This document shows positions 1 through 13,568 of a stretch of 64,000 bases of DNA, piece by piece. Positions within the stretch are counted from its first letter, which is position 1, and every line of letters begins with the position of its first letter. Source of the DNA: Microbacterium sp. BH-3-3-3 (GTDB lineage: Bacteria > Actinomycetota > Actinomycetes > Actinomycetales > Microbacteriaceae); NCBI RefSeq assembly GCF_007679045.1, contig NZ_VEFS01000005.1, forward strand, positions 25,167-89,166, written 5' to 3'. Made by a program: the position numbers and the translations under genes. A model generated the notes under the pieces. The model did not search any database. It was not told the DNA's origin and worked only from the letters and a program-made list of their open reading frames with translations.

Positions 1-249
1 CCCGGGCGTGACGCTGGTTCCGGTCCCTTCGACAGGCTCAGGGACCTGGGTGGGGCAGGTGGCTGGGCTTGTCGAAGCTCCCGGGCGTGACGCTGGTTCC
101 GGTCCCTTCGACAGGCTCAGGGACCTGGGTGGGGCAGGTGGCTGGGCTTGTCGAAGCCTCGGGGCGTGACGCGGGTTCCGGTCCCTTCGACAGGCTCAGG
201 GGCCTGGGTGCAGAGGGGCTGAGTCGTCCCTTCGACAGGCTCAGGGACC
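1..249. repeat. Tandem 79-bp repeat carrying CTTCGACAGGCTCAG hairpins
   Basis: Three head-to-tail units start at 1, 80 and 159 (period 79 bp, the third diverged and cut short). Each contains a 25-nt hairpin with GGTCCC/GGGACC-type arms around CTTCGACAGGCTCAG (22-46, 101-125, 180-204), and a fourth hairpin lies at 226-249. Each unit also holds GCTTGTCGAAG, the inverted partner of the hairpin core. The first unit begins at base 1, so the array probably continues upstream of the window. The same hairpin core recurs at 24047-24096 and 41527-41689. No gene is seen in this stretch. Confidence 0.85.
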
Positions 250-265
250 TGGGCGCGGACCGGCC

Positions 266-1123
266 TCAGAGCAGGCCCAGCTCCGCGAAGGCGTTGTGCA
301 CGCCGTCATCCAGCACCGCGGTGGTGACGCGGCCCGCGAGCTGCTGCAGCTCGGGCACGGCGTTGCCCATCGCGACGGGCGTGCCGACGACCTCGAACAT
401 CTCGACGTCGTTCCAGCTGTCGCCGATGCCGATGGCATCCGCCGCATCGATGCCGAGCAGGGCGAGAACCTCGGTGATCGCGGAGCCCTTGGTGACGCCG
501 GCCTGACCGATCTCGCCGTTCGAGCCGCCGGGGAGTGGGATTGAGCCCGGGATGACGTGGAATGCGTCGCCGAGCTCTTCCGCCGCGTGGGTCACGGTGT
601 CGATCGAGGGGCTGACGAATACGGCCTTGGCGACGGCGTCGCGGTCGACCTCCGTCACCGGTCGCGGTTCGCGCCAGAGCGGTTCTTCGGCGGGCAGGCC
701 CTGCGCTTCGAGCTCGGCGGCACGCTGCGCGTGGCGTTCTCGGCGGTACGCGGTCATCACGGGGCCCATGCCGGCGCTCGCGTACACGCCCCCGTGCGTC
801 TGCAGGAAGTAGTGGATGCCGTGGGCCTCGAAGTACCGCTCGACCGCCTCGACATCGGCTCGGGGCATCGGGTGCTCCACGATGAGCGCGTCGTCGCCGG
901 GCTCCTCGCCGCGCGTCGCGTAGGCACCGCCGTTCGTGATCGCGCCGTCGAAGCCGATGGCCAGCACGTCGGGGTGGATGTCACCGGCGGAGCGTCCCGT
1001 GCAGAGCCACACGAGATGTCCGTTCTCGCGCGCCGTGCGCACGGCGGTCACCGTCGAGGGGGCGATGAGCGAGCCGTGCTCGAGGATCGTGCCGTCGACG
1101 TCGAGGAAGGCGATGCGGGTCAT
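266..1123 (-). CDS. HAD-superfamily (Cof-type) phosphatase
   Basis: The 285-residue cytosolic protein is a Cof/SupH-type HAD hydrolase, probably a sugar-phosphate or nucleotide-phosphate phosphatase. Motif I is the N-terminal DVDGT with both nucleophile Asp residues. A Thr/Ser motif (LCTGRS) follows near residue 42, motif III is VTKGSA, and motif IV is GDSWNDVEMF near the C-terminus. The central insert fits a C2 cap, and the length is normal for the family. The start at 1123 is chosen because FLDVDGT must be near the N-terminus and TTGGAG precedes it. It lies downstream of bglA on the same strand but behind a strong hairpin, so it is probably transcribed separately. The substrate cannot be told from sequence. 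Confidence 0.85.
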   Translation of the reverse strand: MTRIAFLDVDGTILEHGSLIAPSTVTAVRTARENGHLVWLCTGRSAGDIHPDVLAIGFDGAITNGGAYATRGEEPGDDALIVEHPMPRADVEAVERYFEAHGIHYFLQTHGGVYASAGMGPVMTAYRRERHAQRAAELEAQGLPAEEPLWREPRPVTEVDRDAVAKAVFVSPSIDTVTHAAEELGDAFHVIPGSIPLPGGSNGEIGQAGVTKGSAITEVLALLGIDAADAIGIGDSWNDVEMFEVVGTPVAMGNAVPELQQLAGRVTTAVLDDGVHNAFAELGLL

Positions 1124-1136
1124 GTGCACTCCAAGA

Positions 1137-1173
1137 GGATCGGCCCCGGGCCACGAGGACCCGGGGCCGATCC
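1137..1173 (-). terminator. Terminator hairpin downstream of bglA
   Basis: A perfect 14-bp inverted repeat (GGATCGGCCCCGGG and its complement) encloses a 9-nt loop, between the stop of the GH1 gene at 1186 and the start of the HAD gene at 1123. There is no clear U-tract, as is common in GC-rich actinobacteria. Confidence 0.7.
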
Positions 1174-1185
1174 GGTGAGGGGGGA

Positions 1186-4480
<3,295 letters not shown>

Positions 4481-4558
4481 CGGAACCGCCTGCCTTTCGC
4501 CGCATCGATGCGGCCTGTTCGAGATGTTCTGTGGCGACGCTGCCGGGTGTTTCGGGCA

Positions 4559-4612
4559 ATAAAAAAGACCCGAATCCGTTCATCGCTCGTCAGCGATGTG
4601 GATTCAGGTCTT
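4559..4612 (-). terminator. Leader terminator before bglP1
   Basis: Read on the minus strand, a 13-bp stem (AAGACCTGAATCC pairing with GGATTCGGGTCTT, one G-U pair) is followed by a run of T. It lies between licT1 and bglP1. Its 5' arm overlaps the 3' end of the antiterminator element, the classic bgl/lic attenuator arrangement. Confidence 0.92.
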
Positions 4613-4635
4613 GCCCGCTCGCGCGGTAACAATCC
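4607..4635 (-). promoter_or_regulatory. RAT (ribonucleic antiterminator) for LicT/BglG
   Basis: The minus-strand leader begins GGATTGTTACCG and ends GGGCAAGACC, 29 nt in all. This matches the known BglG/LicT/SacY RAT consensus (GGATTGTTACTG...GCAGGCAAAACC). Its last four bases are shared with the terminator stem, so RAT folding and terminator folding exclude each other. Bound LicT would stabilise the RAT and allow read-through into bglP1-bglA1. Confidence 0.92.
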
Positions 4636-4671
4636 GGAAATCGTCGGCAGGGTGTGACCCCTGCGTCGGTG

Positions 4672-4677
4672 ACTATA
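4672..4677 (-). promoter_or_regulatory. Candidate -10 box for the bglP1 leader
   Basis: TATAGT on the minus strand overlaps the stop codon region of licT1 and lies about 36 nt before the RAT, where a leader promoter is expected. No convincing -35 box is visible. Confidence 0.5.
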
Positions 4678-5581
4678 GCACCGGGGCGTCGGGGCCGCCA
4701 CTGTCGTCAGCGCGGCCCAGGCTCGTCGCCAGGCGCTCGACGTGGACGGTGAGGTACAGCACCTCTTCGTCGGTCAGGGTCGACCCGGTGGCCGCGTGGA
4801 CGTAGTCCTTCACAGCCTCGGCGATGCCGAAGGCCCGGGGATAGCGGTGCTTGGCGAACTCGAAGAACGACGAGTCGCCGCTCGAGAGCATCGCGCGATT
4901 CACGAGCCGCTGCAGCAGGAAGCGCACGTGCAGGATGAACCGCGCGTAATCGGGGCTCTCGGTGTCGAGGGCGACACCGAGGCCGGTCTCGACGGTGCGC
5001 ACGACGTGCTGCACGCGGCGGAACAGCAGGGCCGCGGTGCCGTTGGGCTCGTCGCGCGTGGCGTTGAGCAGGTGCATCGTGAGGAAGACGCCCTCCTCCG
5101 GCGGAAGCTCGCGGTCGAGGGATGCCGCGATCGAGGTCGCCATGCGCTCCGCCGCGCGCGACTCGTCGGGGTGCAGGATCCGCAGCTCGGGCATCGAGGT
5201 GCCGGGGATGCGGATGCCCTGGTCGAGGCGCTCGATCACGTAGGTGATGTGGTCGATCACGGCGAGCGGGAGGCGTCGGCCGAGATCCCGGCCCAAGTCG
5301 CGCTCGGCTTGGTCGACCGCGTGCAGGACCGCCTCGACCAGCGCGTAGGGCGCGTCGGTGAGCAGCTTCTGCGCGTGCGCGGTGTCGCTGCCCTGCTCGA
5401 GCACGAAGGTCTTCTCGACCTTGGTCGGATCGACCCGCCCCTCATGCTTGAGCTGAAACCCGATCCCGCGGCCCATCAGCACGCGCTCGCGGCCGTCGCC
5501 GTCGATCGCCACGACGACGTTGTTGTTCAGCAGCTTCTGCACGCCGCCGGGCGGGAGGGAGACGTCACCGGCACCGGGCAT
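4673..5581 (-). CDS. licT: LicT/BglG-family transcriptional antiterminator
   Basis: The 302-residue protein has an N-terminal RNA-binding CAT domain (KLLNNNVVVAID, then GRGIGFQ) followed by two PRD domains with the histidines expected to be phosphorylated by PTS components (for example VIDHITYVIERL and FLTMHLLNA). In the absence of substrate this family is held inactive by EIIB; when active it binds the RAT. The target is almost certainly the RAT 38 bp downstream of its own stop. The start at 5581 puts the CAT domain at the N-terminus. TAGGAT lies 7 nt before it (5589-5594), suggesting a leaderless mRNA. Confidence 0.93.
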   Translation of the reverse strand: MPGAGDVSLPPGGVQKLLNNNVVVAIDGDGRERVLMGRGIGFQLKHEGRVDPTKVEKTFVLEQGSDTAHAQKLLTDAPYALVEAVLHAVDQAERDLGRDLGRRLPLAVIDHITYVIERLDQGIRIPGTSMPELRILHPDESRAAERMATSIAASLDRELPPEEGVFLTMHLLNATRDEPNGTAALLFRRVQHVVRTVETGLGVALDTESPDYARFILHVRFLLQRLVNRAMLSSGDSSFFEFAKHRYPRAFGIAEAVKDYVHAATGSTLTDEEVLYLTVHVERLATSLGRADDSGGPDAPVL

Positions 5582-5689
5582 GGCATGAATCCTAGAGCGC
5601 GACCTCCCGTCGCGCCGGGAGAGCACCCGGGATGCAGGGGCCCATCGCGAGCGTGCAGTCGTGCGATTCGGCATCCGTGAATCGTCGTG

Positions 5690-5695
5690 TAGAGT
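5690..5695 (+). promoter_or_regulatory. Candidate -10 box of the second bgl operon
   Basis: TAGAGT lies 7 nt upstream of the RAT that opens the second PTS leader, so transcription would begin almost at the RAT, as in other bgl systems. A weak TTC-type -35 (5667-5672) lies 17 bp upstream. Confidence 0.5.
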
Positions 5696-5702
5696 CGCCG
5701 AC

Positions 5703-5733
5703 GGACATGTGACTGGTCATGCAGGCAGGATCC
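5703..5733 (+). promoter_or_regulatory. RAT (ribonucleic antiterminator) of bglP2
   Basis: The 31-nt element begins GGACATGTGACTGG and ends CAGGCAGGATCC, agreeing with the LicT/BglG RAT consensus (GGAT-TGTTACTG and GCAGGCA blocks, with ACTG/CAG pairing across the loop). Its last seven bases form the 5' arm of the following terminator. It differs in sequence from the RAT at 4607-4635, so the two LicT proteins may discriminate between leaders. Confidence 0.88.
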
Positions 5734-5771
5734 GAACGCAGTGCGAGAGCGCCGCCTTCGGGTCCTTTTTT
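5727..5771 (+). terminator. Leader terminator before bglP2
   Basis: AGGATCCGAA (5727-5736) pairs with TTCGGGTCCT (5757-5766) with one G-U pair, followed by six T residues. It overlaps the RAT and precedes the bglP2 start by 64 nt. Confidence 0.9.
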
Positions 5772-5835
5772 GTTGCCCGGGCGACTTCGGAGTCGACGTC
5801 GCGACGCGTGTCCTTCGATCCAAGGAAGGACTTCG

Positions 5836-9175
<3,340 letters not shown>

Positions 9176-9219
9176 CGACCGCACTCGCTGCGCGTCCGCC
9201 GGGGTCGACGGAGACACCC

Positions 9220-10050
9220 ATGCAGATCATCAAGAAGGTGCTGAACTCCAGCGTCGTGCTCGTCGAAGACGAGCGCGGCGTGGAGCGCGTGCTGTTGGGC
9301 AAGGGCATCGGTTTCGCCGCGCGTCCGGGCGACACCGTCGCCCCCGGGTCGACGGACCGGGTGTTCGTCGCGCTCGACGACGCCGATCAGCGGAACCTGG
9401 TCGAGTTGCTCGCCCAGATCCCCGGCGGCTTCGTCGAACTCACGAGGGCGATCGTGATGGATGCCGAGAAAGCGGGTATCGAACTCGACGCCCACATCTA
9501 CCTCACGCTCACCGATCACCTGCACTTCGCGGTGGAGCGCCAGCGGCGGGGCCTGCAGGTCACCAACCGCCTCGCGTGGGAGGTGCGCACAGTCTACCCC
9601 CGTGAACACGAGGTGGGCCTGCGCGCGCTCGGGCTGCTCCGCGAGCGCACGGGGGTGTCGCTTCCCGATGAAGAGGCCGCCAACATCGCCTTCCACCTCG
9701 TCAACTCGGAGGTGGGACGCCCTGCCGTCGACTCGATGCGGGTGGTCGGGCTCGTGTCCGACATCACCACGATCGTCACGCACGCCGGGGGAGTGACCCT
9801 GGATGCCGACGACCTCCACACCCGTCGGTTCCTCACGCACCTGCAGTTCTTCGCGGAGCGGTTGTTCAGCGACCGCCTCGCCGGTCACGACGAAGACCTG
9901 CTCTTCGCGACCATGACGGCCAAGCACCCGCGGGCCGTTGCGACGGCCGAACGCATCCGCGCGTTCGTCCTGAAGGAGCACGAGGTCGCCATCTCCGACG
10001 AGGAGGTGGGCTACCTCGCCCTCCACATCGCTCGCGCCCAGTCGAGCTGA
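9220..10050 (+). CDS. licT: LicT/BglG-family transcriptional antiterminator (second copy)
   Basis: The 276-residue protein has the CAT RNA-binding domain at the N-terminus (MQIIKKVLNSSVVLV, then GKGIGFAA) and two PRD domains (histidines in LTDHLHFAVE and IAFHLVNSE, and in MTAKHPRA). The ATG at 9220 matches the family start; a GTG at 9172 overlapping the bglA2 stop would add 16 unrelated residues. It lies third in the bglP2-bglA2-licT2-ptsH operon and is the likely partner of the RAT at 5703. Placing the regulator after the structural genes gives positive feedback. Confidence 0.92.
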   Translation: MQIIKKVLNSSVVLVEDERGVERVLLGKGIGFAARPGDTVAPGSTDRVFVALDDADQRNLVELLAQIPGGFVELTRAIVMDAEKAGIELDAHIYLTLTDHLHFAVERQRRGLQVTNRLAWEVRTVYPREHEVGLRALGLLRERTGVSLPDEEAANIAFHLVNSEVGRPAVDSMRVVGLVSDITTIVTHAGGVTLDADDLHTRRFLTHLQFFAERLFSDRLAGHDEDLLFATMTAKHPRAVATAERIRAFVLKEHEVAISDEEVGYLALHIARAQSS

Positions 10051-10069
10051 ACTCCCCGAAAGGTCTCCC

Positions 10070-10336
10070 ATGGCACAGCGCACCGCCGTCTTCGGCTCGT
10101 CCTCCGGCCTGCACTCCCGTCCCGCCGCGACCCTCGCCCGCGCGGCCGCGGCCTCGAAGCACACCGTCACCCTCGCCGCCGGCGACGCCTCCGTCGACGC
10201 CCGCAGTATCCTCGCGCTGCTGCAGCTGGGCGTGAAGACGGGCGACGAGGTGGCCCTCGAGGTCGACGGGCCCGAGGCCGACCGTGTCGCCGACGAGCTC
10301 CAGGCGTTGCTCGAGCAGGACCTCGACGCCGCCTGA
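10070..10336 (+). CDS. ptsH: Phosphocarrier protein HPr
   Basis: The 88-residue HPr carries the phospho-accepting His15 in [12 protein letters not shown] and the Ser46-type regulatory segment [11 protein letters not shown]. It passes phosphate from enzyme I to the EIIA domains of the two bgl permeases, and probably to the PRD domains of the LicT proteins. It lies 19 bp after licT2. Enzyme I is not encoded in this window and must lie elsewhere. Having the general HPr gene inside a beta-glucoside operon is unusual: HPr supply could depend on that operon unless there is an internal promoter or a second copy. Confidence 0.93.
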   Translation: MAQRTAVFGSSSGLHSRPAATLARAAAASKHTVTLAAGDASVDARSILALLQLGVKTGDEVALEVDGPEADRVADELQALLEQDLDAA

Positions 10337-10344
10337 CCCGATCG

Positions 10345-10399
10345 CGTGAGGGGCCGGACCGGGTGTACCCCACGCCGCCCGGCATCCCGGCCCCTCACG
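10345..10399 (+). terminator. Hairpin with CGTGAGGGG ends after ptsH
   Basis: CGTGAGGGGCCGG (10345-10357) pairs perfectly with CCGGCCCCTCACG (10387-10399) around a 29-nt loop that can itself fold. It lies 8 nt after the ptsH stop, where a terminator is expected. It shares its ends with hairpins at 19368-19428 and 34105-34167. Confidence 0.65.
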
Positions 10400-10448
10400 T
10401 GCCCCCGAGAGCGGAACACGCGCCCAGCCGCGGCGCAGATGCGCCCGG

Positions 10449-10454
10449 TACCCT
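10449..10454 (+). promoter_or_regulatory. -10 box giving a leaderless rlmN mRNA
   Basis: TACCCT lies 7 nt before the rlmN ATG, leaving no room for a ribosome binding site, which is the usual layout of leaderless actinobacterial transcripts. Confidence 0.55.
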
Positions 10455-10461
10455 GGAAACC

Positions 10462-11745
10462 ATGACCGAACAGCCCCCCGTGCGCACCACGACGCCTCGG
10501 CAGGTGCGCCCCGCGGGTGCCCCGGCCGACACCGGCATCCGCCAGGTGCGCCCCAAAACCGAAGGCTGGCAGCAGGCCAAGGACGAGACCGGTCGTCCGC
10601 TGCTGCAGTTCGCCAGCCCCAAGCGCGGCAAGCCGCCCGTGCACCTCGCCGACCTCACGCACGACGAGCGCGTCGCCAAGCTGAAAGAGCTCGGCCTCCC
10701 GGGCTTCCGCGCGAAGCAGCTCGAGAAGCACTACTTCACGCACTACACGTCGGATGCCGCCGACATGACCGACCTCCCGGCATCCGGTCGCGAAGAACTC
10801 GTCGCCGGAATGCTGCCGCCGCTGCTCACCGAGGTGCGGCGACTCGAGACCGATCGCGGCGACACGATCAAGTTCCTCTGGAAGCTGCACGACGGCGCCC
10901 TCGTCGAGTCGGTGCTCATGCGCTACCCCGGCCGCATCACGCTGTGCGTGTCGAGCCAGGCCGGCTGCGGCATGAACTGCCCGTTCTGCGCCACCGGTCA
11001 GGCGGGCCTGACCCGCAACATGTCGGCGGGCGAGATCATCGAGCAGATCGTGCGCGCCAACGCCCTCATCGCCGCCGGCGGCCTGGGCGGAAAGAAGCGC
11101 GACGACCACTCGCTCGATCGCGTGTCGAACATCGTGTTCATGGGCATGGGCGAGCCTCTCGCCAACTACGCGCGCGTGATGCAGGCCGTGCGCGTGATGG
11201 TCGACAAAGACCACGGTCTCGGCATGAGCGCCCGCGGCATCACCGTGTCGACCGTCGGACTCGTGCCCGCGATCAAGAAGCTCGCCGACGAGGACATCCC
11301 GGTCACCTTCGCCCTCTCGCTGCACGCCCCCGACGACCACCTGCGCGACGAGCTCATCCCGGTGAACTCCCGCTGGAAGGTCGACGAGGCACTGGATGCC
11401 GCGCGCGCCTACTTCGACAAGACCGGGCGCCGCGTCTCGATCGAATACGCCCTGATCAAAGACATGAACGACCACGCCTGGCGTGCCGATCTGCTGGCCG
11501 AGAAGCTCAACGCCCGCGGCCGAGGCTGGGTGCACGTCAACCCGATCCCGCTGAACCCGACGCCGGGCTCGATCTGGACGGCATCGGAGGTGCCCGTGCA
11601 GAACGAGTTCGTGCGACGCCTGAACGACGCCGGCATCCCGACGACCCTCCGCGACACCCGCGGCAAGGAGATCGACGGAGCGTGCGGCCAGCTCGTGGCG
11701 ACCGAAGAAGACGAGGCAGCCGCGGCCGTCACGCCGGTCGGCTGA
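10462..11745 (+). CDS. rlmN: Dual-specificity 23S rRNA/tRNA (adenine-C2) methyltransferase RlmN
   Basis: The 427-residue radical-SAM enzyme methylates C2 of A2503 in 23S rRNA and A37 in tRNAs. The CxxxCxxC iron-sulfur motif is Cys169, Cys173 and Cys176 in GCGMNCPFC. Further hallmarks are [10 protein letters not shown] for SAM binding and the C-terminal GACGQL with the second catalytic cysteine. An N-terminal extension of about 45 residues is common in actinobacterial RlmN. The start follows a TACCCT -10 box by 7 nt. The gene stands alone between a hairpin and a strong terminator. Confidence 0.96.
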   Translation: MTEQPPVRTTTPRQVRPAGAPADTGIRQVRPKTEGWQQAKDETGRPLLQFASPKRGKPPVHLADLTHDERVAKLKELGLPGFRAKQLEKHYFTHYTSDAADMTDLPASGREELVAGMLPPLLTEVRRLETDRGDTIKFLWKLHDGALVESVLMRYPGRITLCVSSQAGCGMNCPFCATGQAGLTRNMSAGEIIEQIVRANALIAAGGLGGKKRDDHSLDRVSNIVFMGMGEPLANYARVMQAVRVMVDKDHGLGMSARGITVSTVGLVPAIKKLADEDIPVTFALSLHAPDDHLRDELIPVNSRWKVDEALDAARAYFDKTGRRVSIEYALIKDMNDHAWRADLLAEKLNARGRGWVHVNPIPLNPTPGSIWTASEVPVQNEFVRRLNDAGIPTTLRDTRGKEIDGACGQLVATEEDEAAAAVTPVG

Positions 11746-11755
11746 GCCCCCTTTT

Positions 11756-11791
11756 CGAACGCCCTCGGACCTCATGGTCCGGGGGCGTTCG
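11756..11791 (+). terminator. Rho-independent terminator after rlmN
   Basis: A 16-bp stem (CGAACGCCCTCGGACC with its partner, one G-U pair) closes a TCAT tetraloop 11 nt after the rlmN stop. CTTTT precedes it on the 5' side. Confidence 0.88.
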
Positions 11792-11832
11792 TCGTTGGGG
11801 TGTGGTTGACGATCGCCGCGCCGTCAGGATAT

Positions 11833-11867
11833 GTTCAACACGTGAACGTTTAGTTCACTAGATGAAC
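11833..11867 (+). promoter_or_regulatory. Double palindromic operator, GTTCA-N5-TGAAC
   Basis: Two 15-bp palindromes, GTTCAacacgTGAAC (11833-11847) and GTTCActagaTGAAC (11853-11867), are centred exactly 20 bp apart, so two regulator dimers would bind on the same DNA face. They lie just upstream of the TRAP transporter operon. The most likely ligand is the IclR-family protein encoded at 14184 in the same cluster; that assignment is an inference. Confidence 0.8.
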
Positions 11868-11890
11868 CCCCCACCTCAATGGAGAGCACT

Positions 11891-13237
11891 ATGGGCTTGG
11901 CAGTTTGGGCGCTTATCGCCTACATCGGCGTGATCGTCGTGTGGAGCGTCGTCGTCAAACGCGGCATCGGCGAAGCGATGGTCGTCGGCTTCGTGACCGT
12001 CTGCGCGTTCGGTGGAGCGGACTTCCTCCGGCTCGCCGCCGTGGGCTTCGAGGCGGCCTTCACGCAGGAGATCGTCTTCGCGGCCCTCGCGTTCACCTTC
12101 ATCGGCTTCCTGCTGGCATCGACCGGCGTGATCGACCGGCAGGTCGACATCCTCAACTCGATGCTGGGACGCCTGCGCGGTGGCGCCGGATACGTCGCCA
12201 CGGTCGGCTCGGCCCTGTTCGGATCGGTCGCCCACTCCGGCTCGGCCAACGCCGCCACCATGGGTTCGGTCGCGATCCCGTGGATGAAGCGCTCGAACTG
12301 GCCCCCGCACGTCGCCGCCACCGTCATCGCCGGAAACGCCGGCAACGGCACGGTCATCCCGCCGAGCGCGTCGTTCTTCATCCTCATCGGCACCGCGACG
12401 GTCGCCCCCTACGTGACCATCGACAAGCTCCTCCTGGCGATGTTCGCCGCCGCCGGTTGGTGCGTGCTGTGGCGCCTCATCGTGATCTTCATCTTCGTGC
12501 GCCGTCACAAGATCGACCGGGTCGCCGCCGCCGACATCCTTCCCTTCGGCCGCTCGTTCCGTCAGGGCTGGACCTCGCTGCTGGTCTTCCTCGGCATCGT
12601 GATCCCGGTGGCCGTCACGCTCGGCCCCACCGGCGACGCCCTCACCGCGGCACTCGGCGAAGAGACGACGGATGCCGTGAGCGTCATCGTCTGGATCCCG
12701 GTGCTGCTGATGATCTTCGCGGTCTTCCTGGGCTGGAAGGGCCTGCCCCGTGGGGGGCGTGCCTGGTACGACTTCTTCGCGAAGACGGCGCCCCGCTATC
12801 GCGACATCGGTGCGACGCTCGTCTTCGCCTTCGCGGGAGGCGCCGTGCTCACCGAGCTCGGTCTCGCCGACCAGCTCTCGTCCGTCCTCAACGGCCTGAA
12901 TGCCTCACCCGTGGTCATGTCGATCATCGTCGCGGTGATGGTCGTGCTGGTGGCGGGGCCGCTCAGCTCGACCGCCACGATCGCCACGATCGGCGGCATC
13001 GGGTTCAGCGTCCTGATGGTCTCGGGCGTCGACCCGATCCTCGCCGCCTGCGTCGTCCTCGTCGCCGCCTCGACCGAGGGGGCCTCTCCTCCCGGAGCGT
13101 CGGCGATCTACATCGCCACCGGTATCGCACAGGTGAACCCGGTGAAGACCTTCGTGCCGTTGATCGTCTGGTACGTCCTCCCCATCCTCGCGATCGCCGC
13201 CCTCATCGGACCCGGCTGGTTGCCGGTGTCGTTCTAG
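11891..13237 (+). CDS. TRAP-type transporter large permease (DctM-like)
   Basis: The 448-residue integral membrane protein has about 12 hydrophobic segments. It shows the DctM-family signatures: a Gly/Ser-rich re-entrant region (AHSGSANAATMGSVAIP) and AGNAGNGTVIPPSASF in the first half, with a matching AGPLSSTATIATIGGIG and STEGASPPGASAIY in the second. It probably imports an organic acid using a sodium gradient. ATG at 11891 is chosen because GGAGAG precedes it; ATG at 11879 has no such site. A periplasmic binding protein is not encoded nearby. The 92-residue membrane protein that follows may replace the small subunit. The substrate is probably what the aldolase and dehydrogenase downstream act on. 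Confidence 0.82.
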   Translation: MGLAVWALIAYIGVIVVWSVVVKRGIGEAMVVGFVTVCAFGGADFLRLAAVGFEAAFTQEIVFAALAFTFIGFLLASTGVIDRQVDILNSMLGRLRGGAGYVATVGSALFGSVAHSGSANAATMGSVAIPWMKRSNWPPHVAATVIAGNAGNGTVIPPSASFFILIGTATVAPYVTIDKLLLAMFAAAGWCVLWRLIVIFIFVRRHKIDRVAAADILPFGRSFRQGWTSLLVFLGIVIPVAVTLGPTGDALTAALGEETTDAVSVIVWIPVLLMIFAVFLGWKGLPRGGRAWYDFFAKTAPRYRDIGATLVFAFAGGAVLTELGLADQLSSVLNGLNASPVVMSIIVAVMVVLVAGPLSSTATIATIGGIGFSVLMVSGVDPILAACVVLVAASTEGASPPGASAIYIATGIAQVNPVKTFVPLIVWYVLPILAIAALIGPGWLPVSF

Positions 13238-13261
13238 CCCGCGTCCTCAACGGAGAAGACC

Positions 13262-13540
13262 ATGTCTGAAGAGAAGACCCCCGCCGAGAACCCGCACGGC
13301 CCCGTCCGTCGCCGGGCGATCGCCCTCATGACCCCCGTGTTCGTCGTGCTTCTGGCCGCCATGCTCCTGGTCGGAACGGTGCTCGTGCTGCTGCAGGTCG
13401 TCGGGCTCGTCACGGCGAACGGCGCGTTCGTCGTCGGAGTCGCCGACGCGCTCAATCCCTGGGCGTTCGGGATCGGCGGCGCCCTCGGCATCTGGACCCT
13501 GCTGCTGTCGTACGCCCACGGCTGGAAGCCCGCCGACTGA
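13262..13540 (+). CDS. Small two-helix membrane protein, candidate TRAP small subunit
   Basis: The 92-residue protein has a charged N-terminus and two hydrophobic helices (about 22-45 and 55-82). It follows the DctM-like gene by 24 bp with GGAGAAGA as ribosome binding site and precedes the RraA-like gene. Classical DctQ subunits have four helices and about 160-200 residues, so this is much shorter. I recognise no family signature. Position and topology suggest a partner of the large permease; this is inference. Confidence 0.7.
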   Translation: MSEEKTPAENPHGPVRRRAIALMTPVFVVLLAAMLLVGTVLVLLQVVGLVTANGAFVVGVADALNPWAFGIGGALGIWTLLLSYAHGWKPAD

Positions 13541-13568
13541 CGTCGGCCCTGAGAGAGAACGGATACTC

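Noticed and set aside
5719..5835. Upstream start for bglP2
   Set aside because: The extended frame runs through the RAT and terminator; AAGGAAGGA precedes the ATG at 5836.
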